Shown: positions 44,553 to 53,037 of the stretch, piece by piece | Layout: each line of letters opens with the position of its first letter | How positions within the stretch are numbered: position 1 is the stretch's first letter | Source: Mycolicibacterium madagascariense | GTDB taxonomy: Bacteria > Actinomycetota > Actinomycetes > Mycobacteriales > Mycobacteriaceae | DNA length: 64,000 nucleotides | Assembly (NCBI RefSeq): GCF_010729665.1 | Contig: NZ_AP022610.1 | Location: forward strand, 2,356,001 to 2,420,000 | Direction: 5' to 3' | Made by a program: the position numbers and the translations under genes | The notes under the pieces: generated by a model | Told to the model about the DNA's origin: nothing | What the model saw: the letters and a program-made list of their open reading frames with translations, nothing else | Databases searched by the model: none

Positions 44553-47117
44553 ATGGCCAGTAAGACCGCTGCCCGCTCCGGGGCCCGTTCGACCAGCTCA
44601 AAGCCCCGAGCGCGCGCAACGCGCCCCGCCGCGCCCCGGCGCAAACCCGCGCCACGACGAACGTCGTCGCCGGTCGCCGCCGCCGGCTCCACGATCGGCA
44701 AGGGCGCCCGCGCCGGCTGGCTGATGGTGGCCAGGGGTGCCGGATCCACCGCGCGGTCGGTCGGGCGGGCGCGCGAAATCGAGCCGGGGCATCGCCGCGA
44801 CGGCGTCGCGCTCGGCCTGCTCGCCCTCTCGGTGGTCCTCGCCGCCAGCTCGTGGTTCGACGCGGCACGGCCCGTCGGAGGCTGGATCGACGCAGGCGTG
44901 CGCGCCGTCGTCGGCTCGGCCGTGGTGCTGCTGCCGATCCTCCTCGTCGCCCTCGCCGTGACGCTGATGCGCACCGAACCCCACCCGGAGGCCCGGCCGC
45001 GCCTGGTCCTCGGCACCGCGATGATCGCGCTGCCGGTGCTGGGGCTGTGGCACCTGTGGTCGGGCGCGCCGCAGGACCCCGCCGACCGGCAACGCGTCGC
45101 GGGCTTCGTGGGCTTCGTCATCGGCGGTCCGCTGTCCGACGGGCTCACGCCGTGGATCGCCACGCCGCTGCTCATCATCGCGATCCTCTTCGGGCTGCTG
45201 CTGGTGACCGGCACGACCATCCGAGAGGTCCCCGCCGCCGTGCAGGCGATGTTCCTGGGCGCCTACCGCGGCGACGTGTACGACGACGAGTACGACGAGC
45301 AGGACTACGACGACGAGGGCCGCGCCGAGCGGCGGCCCGCCGCCGACGACGACTTCTCCGACGGGTACTACGACGATCCGGCGGCGATGCGCGCCGACGA
45401 GGCGCAGTGGCCCGGCGCGGTCCCCCCGACTGCGGCACCGGAGTCGGCGAGCCGCTTCGGCACCCCGATGGAGAACTACCCCCTCGACGAGCCGCTCGCC
45501 GACGAGACGCCCACCGCCCCGGAACCGCGGGCCCGCACCCGGCGCAAGAAGGCCGAGGCGGCCAAACCCGTTGCGGCCGAACAGGACACGCTGTCCCTGG
45601 ATCGCGTCGTGGAGGGGCCCTACGTCCTGCCGTCGCTCGACCTGCTCGTCGCGGGTGATCCGCCGAAGCTGCGCAGTGCCGCCAACGACAAGATGGTCGA
45701 GGTCATCCAGTCGGTGCTGCAGCAGTTCAAGGTCGATGCGGCCGTCACCGGCTGCACCCGCGGGCCGACCGTCACGCGCTACGAGGTGGAACTCGGCCCC
45801 GGCGTGAAGGTCGAGAAGATCACCGCGCTGCAGAAGAACATCGCCTACGCCGTCGCCACGGAGAGTGTCCGCATGCTGGCGCCGATCCCCGGCAAGTCGG
45901 CCGTCGGCATCGAGGTGCCGAACACCGATCGCGAGATGGTGCGGCTGGCCGACGTCTTGACCGACCCGTCGACCCGGCGCGACCACCACCCGCTGGTGAT
46001 CGGCCTCGGCAAGGACATCGAGGGCGAGATGATCTCGGCCAACCTGGCCAAGATGCCGCACCTGCTCGTCGCCGGCTCCACCGGCTCGGGCAAGTCCAGC
46101 TTCGTCAACTCGATGCTGGTGTCGATCCTCGCGCGGGCCACCCCCGACGAGGTCAGGATGATCCTGATCGACCCCAAGATGGTGGAACTCACGCCGTACG
46201 AAGGCATTCCGCACCTCATCACGCCCATCGTCACGCAGCCCAAGAAGGCGGCCGCCGCGCTGGCGTGGCTCGTCGAGGAGATGGAGCAGCGCTACCAGGA
46301 CATGCAGGCCAACCGCGTCCGCCACATCGACGTGTTCAACGAGAAGGTGCGCTCGGGGGAGATCACCGCGCCGCTCGGCAGCGAGCGGGTCTACCGGCCG
46401 TACCCCTACATCCTGGCCATCGTCGACGAGCTCGCCGACCTCATGATGACGGCGCCTCGCGACGTCGAGGACGCGATCGTGCGCATCACCCAGAAGGCGC
46501 GGGCGGCGGGCATCCACCTGGTGCTGGCGACGCAGCGGCCGTCGGTCGACGTCGTCACCGGGCTCATCAAGACCAACGTGCCGTCGCGGCTGGCGTTCGC
46601 CACCTCGTCGCTGACCGACAGCCGCGTCATCCTCGATCAGCCGGGTGCGGAGAAGCTGATCGGCATGGGCGACGGCTTGTTCCTGCCGATGGGCGCGAAC
46701 AAGCCGATCCGCCTGCAGGGCGCCTACATCTCCGACGAGGAGATCCAGGCCGTCGTCGAGGCGACCAAGGAACAGGCCGAGCCCGAGTACTTCGAGGGCG
46801 TCACGGTGGCCAAGCCGTCGGGTGACCGTTCCGACGTCGACCCCGACATCGGCGACGACATGGACGTGTTCCTGCAGGCCGTCGAACTCGTGGTGTCCTC
46901 GCAGTTCGGCTCGACGTCGATGCTGCAGCGCAAGCTGCGGGTCGGCTTCGCCAAGGCCGGCCGTCTGATGGACCTCATGGAGACCCGCAGCATCGTCGGG
47001 CCGTCGGAGGGCTCCAAGGCCCGCGAGGTTCTGGTCAAACCCGACGAGCTGGCCGGGACGCTGGCACTCATCCGCGGTGGCGCCGACGCCAACGGAGCCG
47101 ACGCCGACGACGAATGA
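44553..47117 (+). CDS. ftsK: DNA translocase FtsK
   Basis: An 854-residue septal DNA pump that clears chromosomes during division. A basic Ala/Pro/Arg N-terminus precedes four membrane helices (about residues 85-230). An acidic linker rich in Asp, Glu and Tyr (about 235-350) leads to the motor. The RecA-like motor has Walker A AGSTGSGKSS near 507, Walker B YILAIVDELADLMM near 620, and ATQRPSVDVVTG. The C-terminal gamma winged helix (about 765-830) contains SMLQRKLRVGFAKAGRLMDLME. The ATG is fixed by a -10 hexamer 7 nt upstream. A large palindrome follows the stop. Confidence 0.96.
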   Translation: MASKTAARSGARSTSSKPRARATRPAAPRRKPAPRRTSSPVAAAGSTIGKGARAGWLMVARGAGSTARSVGRAREIEPGHRRDGVALGLLALSVVLAASSWFDAARPVGGWIDAGVRAVVGSAVVLLPILLVALAVTLMRTEPHPEARPRLVLGTAMIALPVLGLWHLWSGAPQDPADRQRVAGFVGFVIGGPLSDGLTPWIATPLLIIAILFGLLLVTGTTIREVPAAVQAMFLGAYRGDVYDDEYDEQDYDDEGRAERRPAADDDFSDGYYDDPAAMRADEAQWPGAVPPTAAPESASRFGTPMENYPLDEPLADETPTAPEPRARTRRKKAEAAKPVAAEQDTLSLDRVVEGPYVLPSLDLLVAGDPPKLRSAANDKMVEVIQSVLQQFKVDAAVTGCTRGPTVTRYEVELGPGVKVEKITALQKNIAYAVATESVRMLAPIPGKSAVGIEVPNTDREMVRLADVLTDPSTRRDHHPLVIGLGKDIEGEMISANLAKMPHLLVAGSTGSGKSSFVNSMLVSILARATPDEVRMILIDPKMVELTPYEGIPHLITPIVTQPKKAAAALAWLVEEMEQRYQDMQANRVRHIDVFNEKVRSGEITAPLGSERVYRPYPYILAIVDELADLMMTAPRDVEDAIVRITQKARAAGIHLVLATQRPSVDVVTGLIKTNVPSRLAFATSSLTDSRVILDQPGAEKLIGMGDGLFLPMGANKPIRLQGAYISDEEIQAVVEATKEQAEPEYFEGVTVAKPSGDRSDVDPDIGDDMDVFLQAVELVVSSQFGSTSMLQRKLRVGFAKAGRLMDLMETRSIVGPSEGSKAREVLVKPDELAGTLALIRGGADANGADADDE

Positions 47118-47120
47118 GTC

Positions 47121-47180
47121 GTCGAGATAGCGCTGACAGTCGGAATGTGCGCGACGGACGACTGACACCGCTATCTCGAC
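47121..47180. repeat. Imperfect palindrome, dispersed repeat copy B (convergent junction)
   Basis: The 22-nt left arm (47121-47142) pairs with 47159-47180 in 20 positions around a 16-nt loop. It shares the 19-nt core GAGATAGCGCTGACAGTCG with copy A at 25.5 kb, and again lies between convergent genes (ftsK and argA). The loops of the two copies differ, so arms rather than loops appear conserved. Confidence 0.8.
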
Positions 47181-47192
47181 GCCCGGGCCCTC

Positions 47193-47708
47193 CTACAGCG
47201 TCAGCAGCATCCGGGTGTTGCCCAGGATGTTGGGCTTGACGTAGGACAGGTCGAGGAATTCGGCTACGCCGATGTCGTAGGACCGGCACATCTCGTCGTA
47301 CACCTCGGCCGTGACCGGGGTGCCCTCGATCTCCTGAAATCCATGACGGCCGAAGAACTCGGTCTCGAAGGTCAGGACGAAGATGCGCTTGAGGTGCAGC
47401 TCGCGAGCCACGTCCAGCAACTTCGTCACGACGGCGTGCCCGACGCCGCGGCCACGCATCCGCGGGTGGGCCGCCACCGTGCGGACTTCGCCGAGGTCCG
47501 ACCACAGCACGTGCAGGGCTCCGCACCCGACCAGCTCGCCGTCGACCTCGGCAACCCAGAACTCCTGCACCGCCTCGTACAGCGTGACGAGGTTCTTCTC
47601 CAGCAGGATCTTGCCCGCATAGACGTCGACCAACGCCTTGATTCCGGGCACGTCCGAGGTGCGTGCGCGACGGACCACCAGATCATCGGTGTGGGGGGCT
47701 CCAGTCAC
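47193..47708 (-). CDS. argA: Amino-acid N-acetyltransferase (N-acetylglutamate synthase, short GNAT type)
   Basis: A 171-residue GNAT-fold acetyltransferase. The acetyl-CoA loop VAAHPRMRGRGVGHAVV (about 88-104), GCGALHVLWSDLGEVR and the C-terminal FGRHGFQEIEG are typical of the short ArgA found in mycobacteria (Rv2747), which starts arginine synthesis from glutamate or glutamine. The GTG ending at 47708 is chosen because TACCCT lies 7 nt upstream. It is divergent from pgsA across only 42 bp. Confidence 0.9.
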   Translation of the reverse strand: MTGAPHTDDLVVRRARTSDVPGIKALVDVYAGKILLEKNLVTLYEAVQEFWVAEVDGELVGCGALHVLWSDLGEVRTVAAHPRMRGRGVGHAVVTKLLDVARELHLKRIFVLTFETEFFGRHGFQEIEGTPVTAEVYDEMCRSYDIGVAEFLDLSYVKPNILGNTRMLLTL

Positions 47709-47715
47709 AGCAGTG

Positions 47716-47721
47716 AGGGTA
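47716..47721 (-). promoter_or_regulatory. Leaderless -10 hexamer TACCCT for argA
   Basis: On the minus strand TACCCT ends 7 nt before the argA GTG. It lies only 17 bp from the opposing pgsA hexamer, so the two promoters must overlap. Confidence 0.5.
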
Positions 47722-47738
47722 TCGGTTAGCTCAACCGA

Positions 47739-47744
47739 TATTCT
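47739..47744 (+). promoter_or_regulatory. Leaderless -10 hexamer TATTCT for pgsA
   Basis: TATTCT ends 6 nt before the GTG at 47751. Confidence 0.55.
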
Positions 47745-47750
47745 GATGCC

Positions 47751-48332
47751 GTGCCGACCCCGTCTGACGTCGATCCGCTGGTGCCACGCGCGGGTATCGC
47801 GAACGTCGCCAACGTGCTGACCGGCATCCGCATCGTCCTCGTGCCCGTGTTCCTGGCGGCGCTGTTCGTCGGCGATGGACACCAATCCTCCTGGCGGATA
47901 GTCGCTTTCATCGTCTTCGCGACCGCGGTCATCACCGACCGGTTCGACGGCGCGGTGGCGCGCAGCTACGACATGGTCACCGAATTCGGCAAGCTCGCCG
48001 ACCCCATCGCGGACAAGGCGCTCATCGGCGCCGCGCTGATCGGCCTGTCGCTGCTCGGCGACCTGCCCTGGTGGGTGACCGCGGTGATCCTGGTCCGCGA
48101 GATCGGCGTGACGGTTCTGCGCTTTGCGGTCATCCGCGGCGGGGTCATCCCGGCCAGCCGCGGGGGCAAACTCAAGACGCTGGTGCAGGCGGTGGCGATC
48201 GGTCTGTTCGTCCTGCCTCTGCAGGGGCAGTGGATGACCGGGGCGTGGGCGTTCATGTGGGCGGCGATCGTCCTGACCGTGGTGACGGGCGTCGACTACG
48301 TCGTCGCGGCGGTCCGCGGCACCCGTCCGTAA
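47751..48332 (+). CDS. pgsA3: CDP-alcohol phosphatidyltransferase (PgsA3-like, phosphatidylglycerophosphate synthase)
   Basis: A 193-residue membrane enzyme with about four to six helices. The catalytic CDP-alcohol motif runs through [20 protein letters not shown] and LADPIADK (about residues 64-91), with all conserved Asp and Gly residues in place. It is placed as a phosphatidylglycerophosphate synthase by synteny with Rv2746c. The GTG is supported by a -10 hexamer 6 nt upstream. clgR follows 103 bp downstream, as in M. tuberculosis. Confidence 0.9.
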   Translation: MPTPSDVDPLVPRAGIANVANVLTGIRIVLVPVFLAALFVGDGHQSSWRIVAFIVFATAVITDRFDGAVARSYDMVTEFGKLADPIADKALIGAALIGLSLLGDLPWWVTAVILVREIGVTVLRFAVIRGGVIPASRGGKLKTLVQAVAIGLFVLPLQGQWMTGAWAFMWAAIVLTVVTGVDYVVAAVRGTRP

Positions 48333-48348
48333 CGCCTCGTGGCGTGTG

Positions 48349-48375
48349 GGAACCAATCCGGCGGGTATGGGCGTT
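48349..48375 (+). promoter_or_regulatory. SigE-type promoter upstream of clgR
   Basis: GGAAC (48349-48353) followed by CAA and, 18 nt after the GGAAC, CGTT (48372-48375) fits the mycobacterial SigE consensus. The clgR gene is known to be induced by SigE in M. tuberculosis. The leader would be about 55 nt. Confidence 0.65.
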
Positions 48376-48435
48376 CTGCTTCATAGTGAATTCCATGAGA
48401 TCGATGACCACGTCTTTCGTTGTGAGGAGACCGCG

Positions 48436-48771
48436 ATGACGACACTGCTTCGCGAAGTGATTGGCGACGTGCTGCGTCAGGCGCGGCAATCGCAGGGCCG
48501 CACGCTGCGAGAGGTGTCCGACGGCGCGCGGGTGAGCCTCGGCTACCTCTCGGAGGTGGAGCGCGGCCGCAAGGAAGCCTCCAGCGAGCTGCTGAGCGCC
48601 ATCTGCGGCGCCCTGGAGGTGCCGCTGTCGCGGGTCCTCTCCGACGCCGGCGAAAGCATGGAGCGCCTCGAGCAGGCCGCGCCGCGGCCGGTCGGGCCCG
48701 CCAGCACGTCGAACATCGATCTCTCCACCCGGGTCGTCATCCCGCACACCGTCTCCATGGCCGTGGCCTGA
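48436..48771 (+). CDS. clgR: Transcriptional regulator ClgR
   Basis: A 111-residue Cro/C1-type helix-turn-helix protein. [33 protein letters not shown], quoted in outline, covers the DNA-binding domain (about residues 20-55). It activates clp protease genes and the psp operon upon envelope stress. The ATG at 48436 is used because it matches the [18 protein letters not shown] N-terminus of the M. tuberculosis protein and has GAGGAGA upstream. A SigE-type promoter lies before it. pspA and pspM follow. Confidence 0.93.
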   Translation: MTTLLREVIGDVLRQARQSQGRTLREVSDGARVSLGYLSEVERGRKEASSELLSAICGALEVPLSRVLSDAGESMERLEQAAPRPVGPASTSNIDLSTRVVIPHTVSMAVA

Positions 48772-48884
48772 CGATTCGTCGGTGCGCGGGGGTGTGGCAT
48801 TCCGCACGCAACCGATAGGTTGGCGGAAGGCGACGCACACCTGGCTGACAGCCCTGTTACCCAACACGAAGGCGGAAAGAACCG

Positions 48885-49697
48885 ATGGCCAATCCGTTCA
48901 CCAAGGGGTGGAAATACCTCATGGCGCTGTTCAGCTCGAAGGTCGATCAGTACGCCGACCCCAAGGTCCAGATTCAGCAGGCGATCGAAGAGGCCCAGCG
49001 TCAGCACCAGGGGCTGACCCAGCAGGCCGCGTCGGTGATCGGCAATCAGCGTCAGCTGGAGATGCGGCTGAACCGGCAGCTGGCGGACATCGAGAAGCTG
49101 CAGGTCAACGTGCGCCAAGCGCTCACGCTGGCCGACCAGGCCACCGCGTCGGGGGACGCGGCCAAGGCCACCGAGTACACCAACGCCGCCGAGGCGTTCG
49201 CGGCCCAGCTCGTCACGGCCGAGCAGAGCGTCGAGGATCTCAAGACCCTGCACGACCAGGCGCTGCAGGCGGCCGGGCAGGCGAAGAAGGCCGTCGAGCA
49301 GAACTCGATGGTGCTGCAGCAGAAGATCGCCGAACGCAGCAAGCTGCTCAGCCAGCTCGAACAGGCCAAGATGCAGGAGCAGGTCAGCGCGTCGCTGCAG
49401 TCGATGAGCCAGATTGCCGCCCCGGGCAACACGCCCAGCCTCGACGAGGTCAGGGACAAGATCGAGCGTCGCTACGCCAACGCGATGGGCTCCGCCGAGC
49501 TCGCCCAGAACTCGGTCCAGGGACGCATGATGGAGATCCAGCAGGCCAGCGTGCAGATGGCCGGGCACTCGCGCCTGGAGCAGATCCGGGCGTCGATGAA
49601 CGGTGAGGCCCTGCCGTCGGGCGGGTCGGCTGCCACACCGGCCACCCCGGCGGTCAACCCTCCGGCGGCGAGCCCGGAAAACCCACTCGCACAATAG
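48885..49697 (+). CDS. pspA: Phage shock protein A homologue (PspA/IM30, 35 kDa antigen)
   Basis: A 270-residue PspA/IM30 protein that binds the inner face of the membrane and stabilises it. An N-terminal amphipathic helix ([16 protein letters not shown]) is followed by a long coiled coil (about 25-220) rich in Gln, Ala and Glu. A Pro/Ala-rich tail ends the protein. It corresponds to Rv2744c. It lies 113 bp after clgR, with pspM 21 bp further on, forming the ClgR-Psp envelope stress unit. Confidence 0.93.
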   Translation: MANPFTKGWKYLMALFSSKVDQYADPKVQIQQAIEEAQRQHQGLTQQAASVIGNQRQLEMRLNRQLADIEKLQVNVRQALTLADQATASGDAAKATEYTNAAEAFAAQLVTAEQSVEDLKTLHDQALQAAGQAKKAVEQNSMVLQQKIAERSKLLSQLEQAKMQEQVSASLQSMSQIAAPGNTPSLDEVRDKIERRYANAMGSAELAQNSVQGRMMEIQQASVQMAGHSRLEQIRASMNGEALPSGGSAATPATPAVNPPAASPENPLAQ

Positions 49698-49718
49698 CTT
49701 TCGACGTCAGGGAGGGCC

Positions 49719-50531
49719 ATGGCAGCGACGGGACGCCAGGAGGCGTGGCGCACGCTGGTGCAGCGTGGCGTCGACACCGCGGCCGAGTTCTCCGACGTGC
49801 TAGCCCAGCGTCTGGGCGCCGCGGCGGATCCGCGGGCGAAGCTCCTGCGCAAACGTCGGTGGGCGTTGCGGGCGGCGCTGTTCTTCACGTTCTCCACCGG
49901 GTTGTGGATCGCGATCACCGCGGTCCTGGCCTCCTGGGCCGTCATCCCCGCGTGGGTGCTGCCGATACCCGCATCGATCGCCGTCGGCGCGGCGTTCCTG
50001 GCGACGCTGGCCGTCCTTCGCTACCGCTGGCTCAAGCGAGAGCCGCTACCCGCCGAACGCGGATCGCGGCGCCTGCCGCCCTGGGGCTCGGCGGCGCGCC
50101 CACCGATGGCGGCGCTGGCGTCCGCCGAACGTGGGCTGTTCTCGCTGCTCGGCGTCATGGAGCGCGGTCGGATGCTGCCTGCCGAGGAGCTGCGTGACGT
50201 CGTCGACGCGGCGCAGCGCACCGCTGCGACCCTGAAGGCGACCGCCCACGAGGTCGTCTCCCTCGAGCGGGCCGCCACCGCGGCCCCGCAGTCGCGGGTG
50301 CACCTCGCGCCGACGATCACGGCATTCGTCGGCCAGCTCGACGCCGGAGTGCGCCAGTACGACGAGATGGTCCAGGCCGCAGCACAATTGGTGTCAGCCG
50401 CCAACTCCGGCTCGATGTCGAGTTCACCCATGTCCACGCAGCGCTACCGGCACGAGCTGGGCACCGCGACGGACCGCCTGGTGGGCTGGGCGCAGGCGTT
50501 CGACGAGCTCGGCCACGTGCGCGGCGCCTGA
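49719..50531 (+). CDS. pspM: Psp system membrane protein PspM (Rv2743c-like)
   Basis: A 270-residue protein with two adjacent membrane helices (about residues 48-72 and 78-100), each side flanked by basic residues. A long soluble helical C-terminal domain follows. In M. tuberculosis the protein in this place binds PspA at the membrane. The ATG follows GAGGG. The fourth M. tuberculosis member, PspN (Rv2742c), is not present after it; a convergent DUF5313 gene comes next. Confidence 0.85.
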   Translation: MAATGRQEAWRTLVQRGVDTAAEFSDVLAQRLGAAADPRAKLLRKRRWALRAALFFTFSTGLWIAITAVLASWAVIPAWVLPIPASIAVGAAFLATLAVLRYRWLKREPLPAERGSRRLPPWGSAARPPMAALASAERGLFSLLGVMERGRMLPAEELRDVVDAAQRTAATLKATAHEVVSLERAATAAPQSRVHLAPTITAFVGQLDAGVRQYDEMVQAAAQLVSAANSGSMSSSPMSTQRYRHELGTATDRLVGWAQAFDELGHVRGA

Positions 50532-50534
50532 CCG

Positions 50535-50951
50535 TCAGACGTCGTGGCTGCTCGGCGGCCCCGAGCGCGGCCCGTACTTCTCGATGTAGGCGTCGTGGAC
50601 GTGGGCGTTGCGCCGCCGCGCCTCGTAATCGACGAGGCTCGGGTCCAGACCGTGTTTGCGCAGCATGTGCCGCCGCCACACCTTGTTCAGCGCGTGGGAG
50701 AAGAACACGAACGGGATGAGGATCGGGAGCGTCGTCGACAGGTGCAGGTACAGCGACATCGGAATGATCCAGAACGGCAACATGATCAGCACCGCGGGGA
50801 TGAAGACGCGCACCATCATGCGGACGGTGGCGCCCGGTCCGGCCAGATCGTCGGCGACCCACTGGCGCATCGACGACGGCAACCGTTTGCCGTAGCAGTA
50901 GCCGACGTACTGCAGCAGGTTGGGCCTGGTGCGGGTCGAGCCGTCGGTCAC
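50535..50951 (-). CDS. DUF5313 family membrane protein
   Basis: A 138-residue protein. The N-terminal TRPNLLQYVGYCYGKRLPSSM motif, quoted in part, is the family hallmark. It is followed by two hydrophobic helices (about 46-66 and 70-88) and a basic C-terminal tail with KHGLDPSLVDYEARRRNAH. Its function is unknown. The GTG overlaps the ephG stop by 4 nt, so it is the second gene of an ephG operon. It is convergent with pspM, with a 3-bp gap. Confidence 0.8.
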   Translation of the reverse strand: MTDGSTRTRPNLLQYVGYCYGKRLPSSMRQWVADDLAGPGATVRMMVRVFIPAVLIMLPFWIIPMSLYLHLSTTLPILIPFVFFSHALNKVWRRHMLRKHGLDPSLVDYEARRRNAHVHDAYIEKYGPRSGPPSSHDV

Positions 50952-51385
50952 AGCGTCGGGCGCAAGGACGGGACCGCGACTCCCGCCAATCCGCGGACCG
51001 TGGCCTTGAGCATGTCGAGGAAGTCGAAGTAGTCGCGCCACAGCGTGATTCGCCCGTCGTGCACCTCGAACACGCCGCACACCCAGAACTGCAGGCGCAG
51101 GGCCTTGAAGACCAGCACGTCGGTCCGCTCGGTCAGCACCGCGGTGCCCTCGGAGGCGATGCGGTGGAACTTGACCTCGAACCCGGCTTTGCCCTCGCCG
51201 CTGCGCAGCAGCTTCATGATGCGCTGGCGCCCGGTGATGGTGGGCAGCCCGACGTTCTGCCACCTGGCGTCGTCGGCGAGCAGGGCGTCCGCGGCAGCGA
51301 AGTCCTCGTTCTGCACGGCGAACAGGAATCGCTCGACGATGGCCTTGTTGTCGAGCGCGGGGACGACGGAGGCGTTGTCAGTCAT
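50948..51385 (-). CDS. ephG: Limonene-1,2-epoxide hydrolase family protein EphG
   Basis: A 145-residue SnoaL/LEH-fold epoxide hydrolase. The Asp-Arg-Asp catalytic set falls in TERTDVLVF, in the arginine region before FWVCGVFEVHDGRITLWRDYFD, and in that last aspartate block. The length and sequence match the M. tuberculosis Rv2740 enzyme. The ATG is fixed by TACTGT 6 nt upstream on the minus strand. It is divergent from the glycosyltransferase gene. The natural epoxide substrate is unknown, although cholesterol or fatty epoxides are suspected in the family. Confidence 0.9.
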   Translation of the reverse strand: MTDNASVVPALDNKAIVERFLFAVQNEDFAAADALLADDARWQNVGLPTITGRQRIMKLLRSGEGKAGFEVKFHRIASEGTAVLTERTDVLVFKALRLQFWVCGVFEVHDGRITLWRDYFDFLDMLKATVRGLAGVAVPSLRPTL

Positions 51386-51391
51386 GGCCCC

Positions 51392-51397
51392 ACAGTA
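51392..51397 (-). promoter_or_regulatory. Leaderless -10 hexamer TACTGT for ephG
   Basis: On the minus strand TACTGT ends 6 nt before the ephG ATG whose first base is 51385. Confidence 0.5.
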
Positions 51398-51480
51398 GTT
51401 GTCCGAGGCCGGTTGCTCGACGTCCGTTGCGCGATCCGGCGCCCGGTCCCACCCCGGGATCGCTGTGGCAGGGTGGGGCG

Positions 51481-52653
51481 ATGCGCGTGGCGGTGGTGGC
51501 TGGCCCCGATCCCGGACACGCGTTCCCCGCGATCGCGCTGTGCCTGAAGTTCCTGGCCGCGGGGGATGCGCCGACGCTGCTGACCGGTGCGCAATGGTTG
51601 GCGACGGCCAGGGCGGCCGGGATCGACGCGAGCGAGCTCGCCGGTCTGGATCCCGTCGACGGCGACGACGACGCGGACGCCGGGGCCAAGATGCACCGGC
51701 GGGCCGCCCGCATGGCCGCGTCCAACGTCGCTCAGCTGGGGGAGCTGGCGCCCGACCTGGTGGTGTCCGACGTGATCACCGCCGCGGGCGGGCTGGCCGC
51801 CGAACTGTTGGGGCTGCCCTGGGTCGAGCTGGACCCGCACCCGCTCTACGACCCGTCCAGCGGTCTGCCGCCGGTCGGATCGGGGCTGGCGCCCGGCGTC
51901 GGGGTGCGCGGGCGGGCGCGCGACACCCTGTTGCGGGCGCTGACGGCGCGCTCGGTGCGGAAGGGGTTGCGGCAGCGGGCGCAGGCCCGCGTCGGGATCG
52001 GTCTGCCGCGCTCGGGCCCCGGTCCGCGGCGTCGCCTGATCGCCACGCTGCCCGCGCTGGAGGTCGCGCGCCCCGACTGGCCGGCGGGCGCGGTGATCGT
52101 CGGCCCGCTGCACTTCGAGCCGACGGCGACCGTGCTCGACGTCCCCGAGGGCGCCGGGCCGGTCGTGGTCGTCGCGCCGTCGACGGCGGTCACCGGCGCC
52201 ACCGGCCTCGCCGAGGTGGCGCTCGAGTCGCTCGTCCCGGGTCGCACGCTGCCCGCGGGCGCGCGGGTGGTGGTCTCGCGGTTGGACGGGTCGTCCGCGC
52301 CGGTGCCGCCGTGGGCCGTCGTCGGCCTGGGGCGCCAGGACCACCTGCTCGCCCACGCCGACCTGGTGATCTGCGGTGGGGGCCACGGGATGGTGGCCAA
52401 GACGTTGCTCGCCGGCGTGCCGATGGTGATCGTGCCGGGCGGGGGAGACCAGTGGGAGATCGCCAATCGCGTTGTGCGACAAGGCAGTGCGCGCCTGATC
52501 AGACCGCTCACGCCCGACGCGCTGACGACCGCGGTGGCCGACGTGCTGGCCTCGCCCGAGTACCGCGACGCAGCGCGGCGCGCCCGCGACGGCATCGAGT
52601 CCGTCGTTGATCCGGTACGGGTGTGCCACGACGCCGTGGCGTCGCCTCGGTAG
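51481..52653 (+). CDS. GT1-type glycosyltransferase (Rv2739c-like)
   Basis: A 390-residue two-domain GT-B protein of the UDP-glucuronosyl/MGT type. The N-terminal domain starts AVVAGPDPGHAFPAIAL, and the donor-binding C-terminal domain contains HADLVICGGGHGMVAKTLLAGVPMVIVPGGGDQWEIANRV, quoted in outline. The acceptor is not evident. It is probably cytosolic. The ATG at 51481 is used because it begins the fold; earlier in-frame codons add an unrelated leader. It lies ahead of the DUF3046 gene and recA, as in M. tuberculosis. Confidence 0.87.
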   Translation: MRVAVVAGPDPGHAFPAIALCLKFLAAGDAPTLLTGAQWLATARAAGIDASELAGLDPVDGDDDADAGAKMHRRAARMAASNVAQLGELAPDLVVSDVITAAGGLAAELLGLPWVELDPHPLYDPSSGLPPVGSGLAPGVGVRGRARDTLLRALTARSVRKGLRQRAQARVGIGLPRSGPGPRRRLIATLPALEVARPDWPAGAVIVGPLHFEPTATVLDVPEGAGPVVVVAPSTAVTGATGLAEVALESLVPGRTLPAGARVVVSRLDGSSAPVPPWAVVGLGRQDHLLAHADLVICGGGHGMVAKTLLAGVPMVIVPGGGDQWEIANRVVRQGSARLIRPLTPDALTTAVADVLASPEYRDAARRARDGIESVVDPVRVCHDAVASPR

Positions 52654-52656
52654 GTT
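52651..52656 (+). promoter_or_regulatory. Leaderless -10 hexamer TAGGTT for the DUF3046 gene
   Basis: TAGGTT ends 6 nt before the GTG at 52663. It overlaps the last codon of the glycosyltransferase gene. Confidence 0.5.
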
Positions 52657-52662
52657 GGTGGC

Positions 52663-52857
52663 GTGCGGCTGACGGAATTCCACGAACTCGTCGCGGGACA
52701 GTTCGGTGAGATGCGGGGAGCGTCCCTGCTCGTCGATCACGTGCTCACCAGCCTCGGCGGTCGCACCGGGGCCCAGGCCATCGAGGCGGGGGTCGACCCA
52801 CGCGAGGTGTGGCGCGCCCTGTGCGCCGACTTCGACGTGCCGCGCGATCAGTGGTGA
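52663..52857 (+). CDS. DUF3046 family protein
   Basis: A 64-residue protein with the complete DUF3046 pattern: MRLTEFHELVAGQFGE, DHVLTSLGGRTGAQAIEAG and the ending VWRALCADFDVPRDQW. It is found directly upstream of recA across actinobacteria (Rv2738c). Its function is unknown; a link to DNA repair is suggested only by position. The GTG is fixed by a -10 hexamer 6 nt upstream. Confidence 0.92.
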   Translation: MRLTEFHELVAGQFGEMRGASLLVDHVLTSLGGRTGAQAIEAGVDPREVWRALCADFDVPRDQW

Positions 52858-52896
52858 GAGTCCCCTGCTGAGAATCCCCCGGCGTGTCCGCTTGTA

Positions 52897-52912
52897 TCGA
52901 ACACGTGTTCGT
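52897..52912. promoter_or_regulatory. LexA SOS box upstream of recA
   Basis: TCGAACACGTGTTCGT contains CGAAC, a 4-nt centre and GTTCG, the mycobacterial SOS box. It lies about 130 bp before the recA start. Confidence 0.9.
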
Positions 52913-52956
52913 CTACTGTGGGTGGTGTTCGACGGGAAACCACCGGTCAGGCCGAC

Positions 52957-52979
52957 TTGTCGGTACCGACCTCTACCGT
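52957..52979 (+). promoter_or_regulatory. RecA-NDp/PafBC-type DNA damage promoter of recA
   Basis: TTGTCGGTA (52957-52965), an 8-nt spacer and TACCGT (52974-52979) fit the LexA-independent recA promoter consensus of mycobacteria. It lies downstream of the SOS box, giving recA two damage-responsive promoters. Confidence 0.8.
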
Positions 52980-53037
52980 CACCGGCAACTGATCGAACAC
53001 CTCGATCAACGGACACCCCACGAGGACGGAGACCACC

